A program made the translations under genes and the position numbers. This document shows positions 32,674 to 42,301 of a DNA stretch of 64,000 bases, in pieces. The DNA comes from Devosia sp. GTDB taxonomy: Bacteria; Pseudomonadota; Alphaproteobacteria; Rhizobiales; Devosiaceae. The stretch lies in the NCBI GenBank assembly GCA_028290665.1, contig JAQGJK010000013.1, positions 1 to 64,000 of the forward strand. The letters are read 5' to 3'. How positions within the stretch are numbered: the stretch's first letter is position 1; the number at the start of each line of letters is the position of its first letter. The notes under the pieces were generated by a model. The model saw only the letters and a list, made by a program, of their open reading frames with translations, was not told the origin of the DNA and did no database searches.

Positions 32674-34083
32674 ATGACCCGATATCGCCCCGCAACCATC
32701 CATGCCAACCTTGGCCCTGAATTCTTTGATCCCGTCGCCGCGGCGGATTTCCCCGAGACCATCCTGCGCTACCGTAACCAGCGCTGGGCGGAGCGAGTCG
32801 GGCTCGACGAGCTGTCCGAAGCCGAGTGGCTGGCGCATTTCGGCCGGTTCGTCCCACTGCCGGGGAGTTTCCCCGAGCCGCTGGCGCTGCGCTATCACGG
32901 CCACCAGTTCCGCTCCTACAATCCCGATCTCGGCGATGGCCGCGGCTTCCTGTTCGCGCAGCTACACGATCTGCAGGACGGGCGGCTGCTCGATCTCGCG
33001 ACCAAGGGCTCCGGCCGCACGCCATGGTCGCGGCGCGGTGATGGGCGGCTGACACTGAAAGGCGGCGTGCGCGAAGTGCTGGCGACAGCGATGCTCGAAG
33101 CGCTCGGCGTCGACACCTCGAAGAGCTTTTCGCTGATCGAAACCGGGGAGGAACTGGAGCGCGGCGATGAGCCGTCGCCGACCCGGTCGGCCGTGCTGGT
33201 GCGGCTCAGCCATTCGCACATCCGCATCGGCACCTTCCAGCGGCTGGCGTACCAGGAGGATCGGGAATTGCTCGGCACGCTGGTCGAGCATACCATCGCC
33301 AATTACATGCCGGACCTTGCGGGCAACAATGCCCCGGCGGCGGCCATGCTGGGTCGGACCGTCGAAAAAGTAGCGCGCACTGGCGCCGGCTGGATCGCGG
33401 CGGGGTTCGTCCACGGCGTGCTCAACACCGACAACATCAACATCACCGGTGAGAGCTTCGATTACGGGCCATGGCGCTTCCTGCCGCGCTACGATCCGAA
33501 TTTCACCGCGGCGTATTTCGACGAGACCAGCCTCTATAGCTTCGGCCGCCAGCCGGAAACGCTGGCGTGGAACCTGACGCGGCTGGCTGAATGCCTCGTG
33601 CCGGTGAGTGAAATCCCGGGGCTCGAAGCCGAACTCAATCGATTCTGGCCGCTATTCCGGCGCGAACTGGCGGTGGCGATGTTGCGGCGGCTCGGCCTTG
33701 CTTCGATCGGCGAGACCGAGGACGCCGAGCTGGTCACGGCGATTTTCGGGTTCCTATCCGCCTCGGAGCTCCCCTACGAGCAGCTGTTTTTCGACTGGCG
33801 CGGTGGCGCGGCGAGCGCCGAGCGCGCAGCGCGCAGCCCATTCGCGGAGCGTTACGCCGTGCCGGAGTTCCAGCCGATTGCCGATGCGCTGGAGCGGTTC
33901 ACGCCATCCGCATCGGTCAATCTCGACCACCCGTACTTCGCCCGCCAGACGCCACGCACCATGCTGATCGAGGAGATGGAGGCGCTGTGGACCCCGATCG
34001 CCGTACACGACGACTGGTCGCCGCTCGAAGCGGCTTTGGCTGAAATCGAGGTGATGCGCGAGGCTTATGCCGGGGATAACTGA
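32674..34083 (+). CDS. SelO/YdiU-family protein adenylyltransferase, divergent
   Basis: A 469-residue pseudokinase-fold protein of the SelO (YdiU, UPF0061) family, which transfers AMP from ATP to proteins in redox stress. Active-site motifs are intact: ATKGSGRTPWSRRGDGR, GGVREVL, and FVHGVLNTDNINITGESFDYGPW with the metal-binding N/D and D. The C-terminal region is divergent and ends EAYAGDN, without the redox Cys (or Sec) seen at the end of many homologues; I count only one cysteine, in RLAECL. It lies 41 bp before a glycosyltransferase gene, with no obvious link. Confidence 0.85.
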   Translation: MTRYRPATIHANLGPEFFDPVAAADFPETILRYRNQRWAERVGLDELSEAEWLAHFGRFVPLPGSFPEPLALRYHGHQFRSYNPDLGDGRGFLFAQLHDLQDGRLLDLATKGSGRTPWSRRGDGRLTLKGGVREVLATAMLEALGVDTSKSFSLIETGEELERGDEPSPTRSAVLVRLSHSHIRIGTFQRLAYQEDRELLGTLVEHTIANYMPDLAGNNAPAAAMLGRTVEKVARTGAGWIAAGFVHGVLNTDNINITGESFDYGPWRFLPRYDPNFTAAYFDETSLYSFGRQPETLAWNLTRLAECLVPVSEIPGLEAELNRFWPLFRRELAVAMLRRLGLASIGETEDAELVTAIFGFLSASELPYEQLFFDWRGGAASAERAARSPFAERYAVPEFQPIADALERFTPSASVNLDHPYFARQTPRTMLIEEMEALWTPIAVHDDWSPLEAALAEIEVMREAYAGDN

Positions 34084-34123
34084 GCCTTGCCACGTCCGAC
34101 CGGCTGTTCCATACCCCGCACCG

Positions 34124-35065
34124 ATGGCTGCTTCCCAATCTCCGCCCCGCGTCCTGGTGCTGCTCGCGACCTATAATGGCGCCGCCTATCTCGATGAGCA
34201 GTTGGCCTCAATCGCCGCGCAAAACATTGCCGGCGTCGATCTCGTCGCCAGCGACGATGGCTCGACCGATGGAACGCTGGACCTGCTGACGCGCTGGCAG
34301 GCGCAATGGAGCAAGGGCAGTTTCGCGATCCGGCCCGGACCGCAGCAGGGCGTCGCCGCCAATTTCCGCAGCCTGATCCTGTGCGATGCGGCACTGGCAG
34401 CCGAATTTGCGGCGTTTTCGGATCAGGACGATATCTGGCTGCCCGATCATCTGAGCCGCGGCGTCGCCGTGCACCGCGCCGGCGACGGGACGCGGCCGGG
34501 GCTCTACTGCGAACGCACCGAAATCATTGCCGAGGACGGCACGCCACGCGACTTCTCGCCGCTATTCCGGCGGCAGCCCGACTTTCGCAATGCGCTGATC
34601 CAGAGCATCGCTGGCGGCAATACCATGGTGTTCAACCGCACGGCGCTCGACCTGCTGCAGGAGGCGGCGCGGCGGGCGCGGTTTTCCTACCATGACTGGT
34701 GGGCCTACATGATGATCACCGGCGGTGGCGGCTGGGTGCATTACGAGACTGAGCCGCATGTCCGCTACCGGCAGCATGGCGGCAATCTGATCGGCGAAAA
34801 CAATTCCTGGCGAGCGCGGTTTTTCCGCTTCGGAGCCCTGTTGCGCGGGCAATTCACCGAGTGGAACCGCGACAATCTCGTGGCCCTCACCGCATCGGCG
34901 GATCAGCTGACGCCGGAAGCCCGGGTGACGATCGCCGAGTTCGAGACGGCACGAACCGCCGGGCTGCTGCGCCGGCTGGCAGCTCTCGCCCGATCGGGGG
35001 TTTACCGGCAGACCGCGATGAGTCAGGTGTTGTTGTTCGTAGCCTGTGCCATTCGGCGCATCTGA
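34124..35065 (+). CDS. GT2 glycosyltransferase, rhamnosyltransferase-like
   Basis: A 313-residue GT-A enzyme with VLLATYNGAAYLDEQLASI at the start, SDDGSTDGT and FSDQDDIWLP (DxD). The NTMVFNRTALDLL, HDWWAYM and RYRQHGGNLIG motifs are typical of RgpB/WbbL-like rhamnosyl- and related transferases that decorate O-antigen. The dTDP-L-rhamnose biosynthesis genes follow directly, supporting rhamnose as donor. ATG 34124 was chosen because the GT2 fold begins there; an upstream in-frame ATG at 34067 overlaps selO. Confidence 0.82.
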   Translation: MAASQSPPRVLVLLATYNGAAYLDEQLASIAAQNIAGVDLVASDDGSTDGTLDLLTRWQAQWSKGSFAIRPGPQQGVAANFRSLILCDAALAAEFAAFSDQDDIWLPDHLSRGVAVHRAGDGTRPGLYCERTEIIAEDGTPRDFSPLFRRQPDFRNALIQSIAGGNTMVFNRTALDLLQEAARRARFSYHDWWAYMMITGGGGWVHYETEPHVRYRQHGGNLIGENNSWRARFFRFGALLRGQFTEWNRDNLVALTASADQLTPEARVTIAEFETARTAGLLRRLAALARSGVYRQTAMSQVLLFVACAIRRI

Positions 35066-35161
35066 TCCGCTTTCCTGCTCTCTGCTTTCCTGCTGGTCGT
35101 GCAGTTGTGCCGTCATGGCCTTGCGGCTATGGGAGAGAACCATTTTGCGAGGACATGCTTG

Positions 35162-36043
35162 ATGAAGGGTATCATCCTGGCCGGCGGCAGCGGGACGCGG
35201 CTCTATCCGCTGACCATTTCCATCTCCAAGCAATTGCTGCCGATCTACGATAAGCCGATGATCTACTACCCGATGGGCGCGCTGATGCTCGCGGGGATCA
35301 AGGATATCCTGATCATCTCGACGCCGCACGATCTGCCGCAGTTCAAGCGCTTGCTCGGCGATGGCAGCCATTTCGGCATTGCGCTGAGCTACGCCGAGCA
35401 GGCAGCGCCGAACGGGCTCGCGGAAGCCTTCATCATCGGGCGAGAGTTCATCGGTAACGACACAGCAGCCCTGGTGTTGGGCGACAACATCTTTTTCGGC
35501 GCCGGCCTTGGGCAGATGGGCCGCGACGCGGCGGCGCGTACCAGCGGCGCGACGGTGTTCGCCTACCATGTCGAGGATCCCACCCGCTACGGCGTCATCA
35601 GCTTCAACCCAACGACCAAGCAGGCCGAAACCATCGAGGAAAAGCCCGTTCACCCGAAGTCGAACTGGGCAGTGACCGGGTTATATTTCTACGACAACGA
35701 CGTGCTCGACATCGCTGCCTCGATCAAGCCGTCGTCGCGCGGCGAACTCGAGATCACCGACATCAACCGGGCTTACCTTGAACGCGGGGACCTGCACGTG
35801 CAGCAATTGGGCCGCGGCTTTGCCTGGCTCGACACCGGCACACATGACAGCCTCCACGAGGCCTCATCGTTCGTGCGCACCATCGAGCACCGGCAGGGCA
35901 TGATGGTGATGTGTCCCGAGGAAATCGGCTTCGAGCAGGGCTATCTGACCGCCGACCAGGTGCTGGCGCGGGCCGCGACCCTCGGCAAGACCGAGTATGC
36001 GGCGTATCTCAAGCGCCGGATCACGGAGCTCAGCCATGGTTGA
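35162..36043 (+). CDS. rfbA: Glucose-1-phosphate thymidylyltransferase
   Basis: A 293-residue nucleotidyltransferase starting [18 protein letters not shown], the diphosphate-binding loop, with EKP in [16 protein letters not shown] and the [12 protein letters not shown] motif of RmlA. It makes dTDP-glucose from dTTP and glucose-1-phosphate, the first committed step of dTDP-L-rhamnose synthesis. ATG 35162 has GAGGA upstream. Its stop overlaps the rfbC start by eight bases (ATG 36036), so the rml genes form one operon in the order A, C, B, D. Confidence 0.95.
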   Translation: MKGIILAGGSGTRLYPLTISISKQLLPIYDKPMIYYPMGALMLAGIKDILIISTPHDLPQFKRLLGDGSHFGIALSYAEQAAPNGLAEAFIIGREFIGNDTAALVLGDNIFFGAGLGQMGRDAAARTSGATVFAYHVEDPTRYGVISFNPTTKQAETIEEKPVHPKSNWAVTGLYFYDNDVLDIAASIKPSSRGELEITDINRAYLERGDLHVQQLGRGFAWLDTGTHDSLHEASSFVRTIEHRQGMMVMCPEEIGFEQGYLTADQVLARAATLGKTEYAAYLKRRITELSHG

Positions 36044-36590
36044 GGTCAGGCCCCTCGCGCTCGACGGCGTGTTCGAAATCATCCCGAAGAAATTCGGCGA
36101 CGATCGCGGGTTTTTCTCCGAGACCTACAATGCCGCGAGCCTCCGGGAGGCCGGCATCGATCTGGTGTTCGTTCAGGACAATCACTCCTATTCAGCCGCG
36201 CAGGGCGTGCTGCGCGGCCTGCATTACCAGCTGCCGCCATTCGCTCAGGACAAGCTGGTGCGGGTAGTCAAAGGCGCGATCTACGATGTCGCCGTCGATA
36301 TCCGCCGGAGTTCGCCGACATTTGGCAACTGGGTCGGGCTCGAGATTTCGGCGGCCAAGTGGAACCAGATTCTGGTTCCTGCGGGGTTCGCCCATGGCTT
36401 CGTCACTCTCGTTCCCGATACCGAGGTGGTCTACAAGGTGACGGCGCCCTACTCGCAGCCGCACGATCGCAACATCAGCTACAATGATGCGGACATCGGC
36501 ATCGACTGGCCGCTCGATCTGGCCTCGGTGCAGCTTTCGGCCAAGGATCGGGCAGCGCCGGCCTTTGCCGGAGCCGACGTTTTTCCCTAA
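36036..36590 (+). CDS. rfbC: dTDP-4-dehydrorhamnose 3,5-epimerase
   Basis: A 184-residue RmlC cupin. Motifs are [30 protein letters not shown] with the catalytic histidine, and VPAGFAHGF with [12 protein letters not shown], holding the substrate-site tyrosine. It epimerises dTDP-4-keto-6-deoxyglucose at C3 and C5. It begins eight bases inside the rfbA gene, and 19 bp separate it from rfbB. Confidence 0.95.
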   Translation: MVEVRPLALDGVFEIIPKKFGDDRGFFSETYNAASLREAGIDLVFVQDNHSYSAAQGVLRGLHYQLPPFAQDKLVRVVKGAIYDVAVDIRRSSPTFGNWVGLEISAAKWNQILVPAGFAHGFVTLVPDTEVVYKVTAPYSQPHDRNISYNDADIGIDWPLDLASVQLSAKDRAAPAFAGADVFP

Positions 36591-36609
36591 TCGAATCCAA
36601 GGGCAGTTC

Positions 36610-37668
36610 ATGCGCATTCTGGTCACGGGTGGAGCGGGCTTCATCGGCTCGGCGGTGGTGCGGCGGCTGGTGGCGGCGGGCGAGCATCACGTCGTCAATG
36701 TCGACAAGCTGACCTATGCCGGCAATCTCGCCTCGCTGCAGCCGATCGACAATCACCCCAATTACAGCTTTCGCGAAGCCGACATCGGCGATGACGCGGC
36801 GATGCTGTCGATCCTCAGGGCCGAAAACATCGATGCGGTGATGAACCTCGCCGCCGAAAGCCATGTCGACCGGTCGATCGACGGGCCGGGGGCGTTTGTT
36901 GAAACCAACGTCGTCGGGACGTTCCGGCTGCTCAACGCGACGCTGGCCTATTGGCGCGAATTGTCGCCCGAGCAGCAGCAGGCCTTCCGTTTCCATCACA
37001 TTTCGACCGATGAAGTGTTCGGCGACCTGCCATTCGACAGCGGCGTGTTTACCGAAACGACGCCGTACAATCCGTCATCGCCCTATTCTGCCTCGAAAGC
37101 AGCATCGGACCATTTCGTCCGGGCCTGGCACGATACCTATGGCTTGCCGGTGGTGCTGTCGAACTGCTCGAACAATTACGGACCGTTCCATTTTCCCGAA
37201 AAGCTCATTCCGCTGGTAATCCTCAACGCGCTGGCGGAGCAGGAACTCCCGGTCTACGGCAACGGCGCCAATGTGCGCGACTGGCTGTATGTCGATGACC
37301 ATGCCGCCGCGCTCGAACTGGTGGTCACCAAAGGCGCGGTGGGCGAAAGCTACAATATCGGCGGGCGGGCCGAACGCACCAATCTGCAGGTGGTCGAGGC
37401 GATCTGCGACAGTCTCGACACGCGCCGCCCGCGGGCCAGCGGCAAGCGCTATCGCGAACTGATCCGCTTCGTCAAAGACCGGCCTGGGCACGACCGGCGC
37501 TACGCGATCGACCCGACCAAGATCGAAACCGAACTCGGCTGGCGGGCGACGCAGACTTTTGAAAGCGGCATCGCCAGCACCATCGACTGGTACCTGGCCA
37601 ACGAGTGGTGGTGGGAGCCGATCCGCGCCGAGAAATACTCGGGCGAGCGGCTGGGAGCCAAGGGCTGA
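36610..37668 (+). CDS. rfbB: dTDP-glucose 4,6-dehydratase
   Basis: A 352-residue extended SDR, RmlB. The N-terminus [20 protein letters not shown] holds the NAD-binding GxxGxxG, the catalytic residues lie in [12 protein letters not shown] and [15 protein letters not shown], and [14 protein letters not shown] is family-specific. It converts dTDP-glucose to dTDP-4-keto-6-deoxyglucose. ATG 36610 begins the Rossmann fold. The stop overlaps the rfbD start by one base (TGATG at 37666-37670). Confidence 0.95.
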   Translation: MRILVTGGAGFIGSAVVRRLVAAGEHHVVNVDKLTYAGNLASLQPIDNHPNYSFREADIGDDAAMLSILRAENIDAVMNLAAESHVDRSIDGPGAFVETNVVGTFRLLNATLAYWRELSPEQQQAFRFHHISTDEVFGDLPFDSGVFTETTPYNPSSPYSASKAASDHFVRAWHDTYGLPVVLSNCSNNYGPFHFPEKLIPLVILNALAEQELPVYGNGANVRDWLYVDDHAAALELVVTKGAVGESYNIGGRAERTNLQVVEAICDSLDTRRPRASGKRYRELIRFVKDRPGHDRRYAIDPTKIETELGWRATQTFESGIASTIDWYLANEWWWEPIRAEKYSGERLGAKG

Positions 37669-38549
37669 TGCGCATCGTCGTAACCGGCCGCGAGGGCCAG
37701 GTGGTCCAGAGCCTGCTCGAGCGCGCTGCAAGCCGCAGCGATCTCGAGATCGTCGCAGTGGGGCGGCCGGAGCTGGATTTGGCGGATCCCCAGTCGATCA
37801 GCCTCGCGATCGCGGCATTACAGCCGGATTTCGTGATCTCGGCGGCAGCCTACACCGCCGTCGACAAGGCCGAAGACGAGCCGGAATTGGCCCATGCGGT
37901 CAATGCGATCGGGGCCGGCGCGGTAGCGGCGGCAGCGCGGTCGGTGGACGTGCCGGTCATTCACCTGTCGACCGATTACGTGTTTCCGGGCGACCGCGCC
38001 GGTCCGCATATCGAGACGGCGGCAACAGGGCCCAAAGGCGTATATGGCGCAAGCAAGCTGGCGGGCGAAACCGCCGTCGCTGCGGCGAACCCGGATCACG
38101 TCATCATCCGGACTGCTTGGGTGTACAGCCCGTTCGGCAAGAATTTCCTCAAGACTATGCTGGCGCTGGCGGCGACGCGAGACCGGCTGACGGTGGTCGG
38201 CGACCAGATCGGCAACCCGACTTCGGCGCTCAACATCGCAGATGCGATCCTGGCGGTGGTGGATACTTGGCATGATAGGCGTGGAAAAGCGGGTATCTAC
38301 CACTTTGCCGGGACCGGCGAGACCAGTTGGGCAGGCTTCGCGACGGAAATCCTGCGGGTCAGCGGCGAACTTGGCGGGCCGACTGCCGAGGTGGCCGCGA
38401 TCACCACGGCGGAGTATCCGACGAAGGCAATGCGGCCGGCTGACAGCCGGCTCGATACCGCGAAGTTCACGGCAGATTACGGGTTTACTGCGCCTGACTG
38501 GCAGGCGAGCACGCGCGCGGTGGTGACCCGGTTGATTGCCAAACCCTAG
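37668..38549 (+). CDS. rfbD: dTDP-4-dehydrorhamnose reductase
   Basis: A 293-residue SDR, RmlD. Motifs are VVTGREGQVVQSLLE, ISAAAYTAVDKAEDE, LSTDYVFPG and YGASKLAGE with the catalytic Tyr-Lys. It reduces the last intermediate to dTDP-L-rhamnose with NADPH. It is the last gene of the rml operon and is coupled to rfbB by TGATG. The product can feed the GT2 at 34124 and the glycosyltransferases near the left edge. Confidence 0.93.
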   Translation: MRIVVTGREGQVVQSLLERAASRSDLEIVAVGRPELDLADPQSISLAIAALQPDFVISAAAYTAVDKAEDEPELAHAVNAIGAGAVAAAARSVDVPVIHLSTDYVFPGDRAGPHIETAATGPKGVYGASKLAGETAVAAANPDHVIIRTAWVYSPFGKNFLKTMLALAATRDRLTVVGDQIGNPTSALNIADAILAVVDTWHDRRGKAGIYHFAGTGETSWAGFATEILRVSGELGGPTAEVAAITTAEYPTKAMRPADSRLDTAKFTADYGFTAPDWQASTRAVVTRLIAKP

Positions 38550-38629
38550 GATTCAGCGGCGTCTCCCAATGTTATGCAACGCGGCTTCGGCGGGCTTAGT
38601 CTTCGGACAAACCTGATTGGAGCTGCCGC

Positions 38630-40000
38630 ATGGATGACACCCCGAACCTCGCCCTCCCCTATCTGCTGCCGTCGCAGGCGCTCCGCTACATCACTCACAA
38701 CGCGGCGCTGGCGACGCTCGACACGCTGGTACAGTTGGCGGTGCTCGATCGAACCCTGACGGCTCCCCCCGGATCACCGGCCGAGGGCGATCGGCATCTC
38801 GTCGCGGTCGGGGCGACCGGGGTGTGGAGCGGCGAGGCCGGTCGAATTGCGGCATATAACGATGGCAGTTGGGTGTTTCATCGACCCGTAGAGGGGTTCC
38901 TCGCCTGGGTGGTGGCCGAAAATCTGCTGCTGGTTTATGCTGATGCCGACTGGCTAACGGTGACCGAAACCATCTCGGTGCTGCAGGATCTGACCCGGCT
39001 CGGCATCGGCACGGTCGCCGACGGCACTCACCAGTTCGCCGCCAAACTCGCGTCTCCCCTGTGGACGGCTGTGCCGGCCGGCGAAGGCGGCAGCGGCGAT
39101 TTGCGGATGGTGCTCAACAAGGAAACCGCCGCCAACATTGTATCGGTACTGCTGCAGCGCGGGTTTTCCGGGCGGGCCGAGATCGGACTGGTCGGCGACG
39201 ATGATCTGACGCTGAAAGTCTCGGCCGATGGCGCCAGCTGGACGACGGCGCTGACGCTCGACAAGGATGACGGCACGGCGCGTTTCGTCGCCGGCAGCGT
39301 CACGGCGCCCGCGGTGCAGATCGGCGACGCCGACAGTGGCTTTTACGAGACCGCCGGTGCGGTGCACCTCGGTGTCGATGGGGTCGAAATGGCGCGGCAA
39401 GGGGCGGTAGGGCTGGCGCTCGGCGCCGGGTTCGATGCGACCGAGGCGCTGCACATCAAGCGGACCGGGACGGCATTTGCCCGGCTGGTGGTCGAGGGCG
39501 AGAACGGCGTCAACAATCTGGCCATAAGGCATTCCGCAGACGCGACCGGTCCGAGTTTCAATCTTCGCAAGGGCCGCGGCACGTTGGCGGCGCGGACGGC
39601 GCCGAACCAGAACGATGTGCTGGGGCAAATGAGCTGGCAGTATTGGGATGGCGTGGCCCTGGGCCGGGCGGCGGTGCAGATGCAGGGGCGGGTGATCGCG
39701 GCAGTTCCAAGCGCCACCGATGGGCAGTCCCGGCTGGAGATTACCCTCGCCGGCGCCGGATCGGTGACACAGACCGAGGTAATGCGGCTCGAGACCGCTA
39801 CCGGGCTATCGCTGTTCGGCGCCAATCCGGTGATCGATGCGGAGCGGCACTTCCGGCTCAGGCCCTACACCGTCGCGACGTTGCCGACAGCCAGCCCCGC
39901 GGCGCAGCTGATTTACGTATCGGATGGGACGTTGAACAAGCGACTTGCCGTATCGGACGGGACCAGCTGGCGCTGGCCGGATGGAATCGCCGTCAGCTAG
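38630..40000 (+). CDS. DUF2793 phage/GTA spike-like protein
   Basis: A 456-residue protein. The N-terminal ~110 residues (TPNLALPYLLPSQALRYITHNAA, then APPGSPAEGDRHLVA) match DUF2793, found in phage and gene-transfer-agent proteins. The rest has weak beta-rich repeats and a stretch (VQIGDADSGFYETAGAVHLGVDG, about 225-250) like tail-fibre/spike modules. No peptidase is recognised. From memory, a DUF2793 protein is the head spike of the Rhodobacter gene transfer agent that binds host polysaccharide. Here it follows the rml operon by 80 bp, with no other phage gene nearby. It overlaps the convergent P1 peptidase gene by eight bases. Confidence 0.72.
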   Translation: MDDTPNLALPYLLPSQALRYITHNAALATLDTLVQLAVLDRTLTAPPGSPAEGDRHLVAVGATGVWSGEAGRIAAYNDGSWVFHRPVEGFLAWVVAENLLLVYADADWLTVTETISVLQDLTRLGIGTVADGTHQFAAKLASPLWTAVPAGEGGSGDLRMVLNKETAANIVSVLLQRGFSGRAEIGLVGDDDLTLKVSADGASWTTALTLDKDDGTARFVAGSVTAPAVQIGDADSGFYETAGAVHLGVDGVEMARQGAVGLALGAGFDATEALHIKRTGTAFARLVVEGENGVNNLAIRHSADATGPSFNLRKGRGTLAARTAPNQNDVLGQMSWQYWDGVALGRAAVQMQGRVIAAVPSATDGQSRLEITLAGAGSVTQTEVMRLETATGLSLFGANPVIDAERHFRLRPYTVATLPTASPAAQLIYVSDGTLNKRLAVSDGTSWRWPDGIAVS

Positions 40001-41003
40001 GTTGGCCGTAGAGCTGCTGCCACGTCGGCAGCGTGTCTCCTGGCGCGGGCGTTGCGAGATAAACGGCCCGGGCGATGGCCCGGGCGAGACACACGGCAAC
40101 GGCGTGGCCGAGATGCATGACATCGACGATCGGATCGGCCACGGGGCGTTCGCAGGTGGCGACGGAAAACACCATGTCGCCATCGACCAGCGCATGGGAC
40201 GGGCTGGCGGCTCGGGCGATGCCATCCTGCGCCGCGACGGCGAGGCGCTTGCAGTCGGCCTTGCTCAGCACGGCGTCGGTGGCGACGATGGCGATGGTGG
40301 TGTTGGTCAGTCCATTGGCATAATCGCGCTTGGTGCGGCTCGATTCGAGAAACGGTATGGGGTGCGGCCAGGTGCCGAGGCCGCCGAACTCCCCGTCCAT
40401 TTCAAAAGGCGCCGCCCAGAAATTGGCCCGATCGCCGGCGGTGACCATGCCGGTGGCGTTGACCGCGACCAGCGCCCCGACGGTGTGGCCCGAGCGCAGC
40501 ACCAGCGAGGCAGAGCCGAGGCCGCCCTTGAGATTGGCCGTCAGCGAGCCGATGCCGGCGCCGAAGCTGCCGAGGGAAAACTCGGCCCTCGCATCGGCCA
40601 ATGCAGCAATTCCCAAGGCTTTGTAGGGATTGTCCGCCCACGCCTTGTCGCCGCCGTTGATCAGATCGAACAGGATGGCGCCCGGCACGATCGGCACGGT
40701 GACCGGGCCGACGGCAAAACCCCTGCCCTGTTTCAGCAGCGCGTCGGCAACACCCGAAGCGGCATCGAGCCCGAAGGCCGAACCGCCGGAAAGCACGATG
40801 GCATCGACGGCGCTGACCAGTTTGTCAGGCGCGAGGAGTTCCGTCTCCCGCGCCCCGGGCGAGCCACCCATCACATCGACGGAGGCGACGAACGGCCGAT
40901 CGGCGACCAGCACGGTGGTGCCGGTCTTGATCCGCTCATCGCCGGAGTTACCGACGCGGAGGCCGGCGACATCGGTGATGAGATTGCGTGGTCCGGGCTT
41001 CAT
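39993..41003 (-). CDS. P1-family (DmpA/BapA-like) aminopeptidase
   Basis: A 336-residue Ntn-hydrolase-like protein of the P1 peptidase family. Typical motifs are GLRVGN near the start, LSGGSAFGLDAASGV, and NTTIAIVATDA, where the precursor would be cut before the Thr or Ser that becomes the nucleophile. Family members cleave N-terminal residues from small peptides, including beta-peptides and D-amino acid amides. It starts four bases inside the TPR protein gene, and is last in a long minus-strand operon with a peptide importer, so peptide use is plausible. Confidence 0.85.
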   Translation of the reverse strand: MKPGPRNLITDVAGLRVGNSGDERIKTGTTVLVADRPFVASVDVMGGSPGARETELLAPDKLVSAVDAIVLSGGSAFGLDAASGVADALLKQGRGFAVGPVTVPIVPGAILFDLINGGDKAWADNPYKALGIAALADARAEFSLGSFGAGIGSLTANLKGGLGSASLVLRSGHTVGALVAVNATGMVTAGDRANFWAAPFEMDGEFGGLGTWPHPIPFLESSRTKRDYANGLTNTTIAIVATDAVLSKADCKRLAVAAQDGIARAASPSHALVDGDMVFSVATCERPVADPIVDVMHLGHAVAVCLARAIARAVYLATPAPGDTLPTWQQLYGQPS

Positions 41004-42301
41004 GCGGCGCTACCGAGATGGCTCGCCACATCGCCGAGCATGCGGTTGAACGGCACGCCATCCGGATCCCAGATGCGGCGCATTTCGAGCATCTGCCGGG
41101 CAATTTGCCAGTTGCCGGCCTTGAAATTGGCATCGAGCAACAATTGGCCGAACAGATCGCGCTGCGCATGGCTCCCGCCGATCTGCTGCAGGCGCGGCTG
41201 GGCGATCGATAGCCACCGCACCGCTTCGGCATGCCGCCCTCGGGCATGGGCGAGCACGCCACGACAGGCCGGCAGCGCCACATCGCGCCAGGCGGCGCGC
41301 TCAAACGGTTGGGCCGTCGCGGCCCGATCCTCGACCGCCGCCATCAGCGTGTCGGCTTCGGCAAGCCCGGCGCGAGCGAGGCCATAAAGGTACTGGATGG
41401 TGAGGAACGGCTGCAGTGTATCGACGGCACGGGGCTTTAGATACTCGGCCAGTTCCTGCCAGCGGTTGCCGACATCGATGCCGGCAATTTCCATCCGCGC
41501 CAGCAGCGAAACCGCACCGACCTGATCCTGCGAATAGGTCTTTTCCCGCGCCCAGACATGGGCGTCATAGGCCTCGATCACCGCGGCGCTGTTGCCAAGG
41601 CTGATATCGAACAGCGCCCGGTGCCACCAATTATGCGTGTACATAAAGGAGTTGAGATCGACCCAGGTGTCGCTCGCCTCCGCGAGAAACGCCGCGCCCT
41701 CGGTGACCCGGCCGGTCGAGAGCATGACGTGCGCCAAGGCATGCTGGGCCCATGGCTCCTTGCGTTTCAGCGATAGCGCATGACGCGCCGCGATCTCGGC
41801 ATCATCGAGACGGTGCATCTGTTCGAGGCCGAAGGCGAGCATGCCGTGGAGGTGGGGATTGTCCATATTCGCCTCCCGCGCGCGTTCGGCGATGGCGAGC
41901 ATTGCCGGGGCATCGCCGCGGTTGAACGAGAAATACTGATGCAATTTCACCGAGGCGAGATCGCGTGGGAACTCGTCGACGATCTGCGCACCGATCGTCT
42001 GCACCTTTGGAATGTCGCCAGCAATCCAGTGGCGAAGCTGCGCCAGCAACATAGTTTCGCGGGTATCTGCCCCCGCTGCGGCCGCATCGGCGCGGGCAAG
42101 GTAGCGGCCGGCCTGCGCCTCGGCGCCGGCGGCTTCGAGGAACATCCAGATGAAGCCGGCATAGGTGTTGGCGAGGACAGAATCCGGGTCAGCATCGGCC
42201 GCGGCGAGGACGTTGGTGGCGCGGGTTTCGTAACCGAGAAACCCGTCGACGAAATCGTTGATGCCCCTGATCGTGGCCGCATTTCTGGTCGAGTTCTGCA
42301 T
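41000..42301 (-). CDS. TPR-like helical-repeat protein (TTC38-like)
   Basis: A 433-residue all-helical protein without signal peptide. The pattern of paired helices (for example NPHLHGMLAFGLEQMHRL followed by DDAEIAARHALSL, then EPWAQHALAHVMLSTGR) is of tetratricopeptide type and resembles the TTC38 family. Its role is not known, probably protein-protein interaction. ATG 42301 overlaps the SDR stop by one base, and its own stop overlaps the aminopeptidase start by four. It is therefore part of the peptide/aldehyde operon. Confidence 0.68.
   Translation of the reverse strand: MQNSTRNAATIRGINDFVDGFLGYETRATNVLAAADADPDSVLANTYAGFIWMFLEAAGAEAQAGRYLARADAAAAGADTRETMLLAQLRHWIAGDIPKVQTIGAQIVDEFPRDLASVKLHQYFSFNRGDAPAMLAIAERAREANMDNPHLHGMLAFGLEQMHRLDDAEIAARHALSLKRKEPWAQHALAHVMLSTGRVTEGAAFLAEASDTWVDLNSFMYTHNWWHRALFDISLGNSAAVIEAYDAHVWAREKTYSQDQVGAVSLLARMEIAGIDVGNRWQELAEYLKPRAVDTLQPFLTIQYLYGLARAGLAEADTLMAAVEDRAATAQPFERAAWRDVALPACRGVLAHARGRHAEAVRWLSIAQPRLQQIGGSHAQRDLFGQLLLDANFKAGNWQIARQMLEMRRIWDPDGVPFNRMLGDVASHLGSAA

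Noticed and set aside
35066-35100. Direct repeat CTTTCCTGCT before rfbA
   Set aside because: Two copies of ten bases, close together, in a 96-bp gap. This is too short to call as a regulatory element or repeat family.
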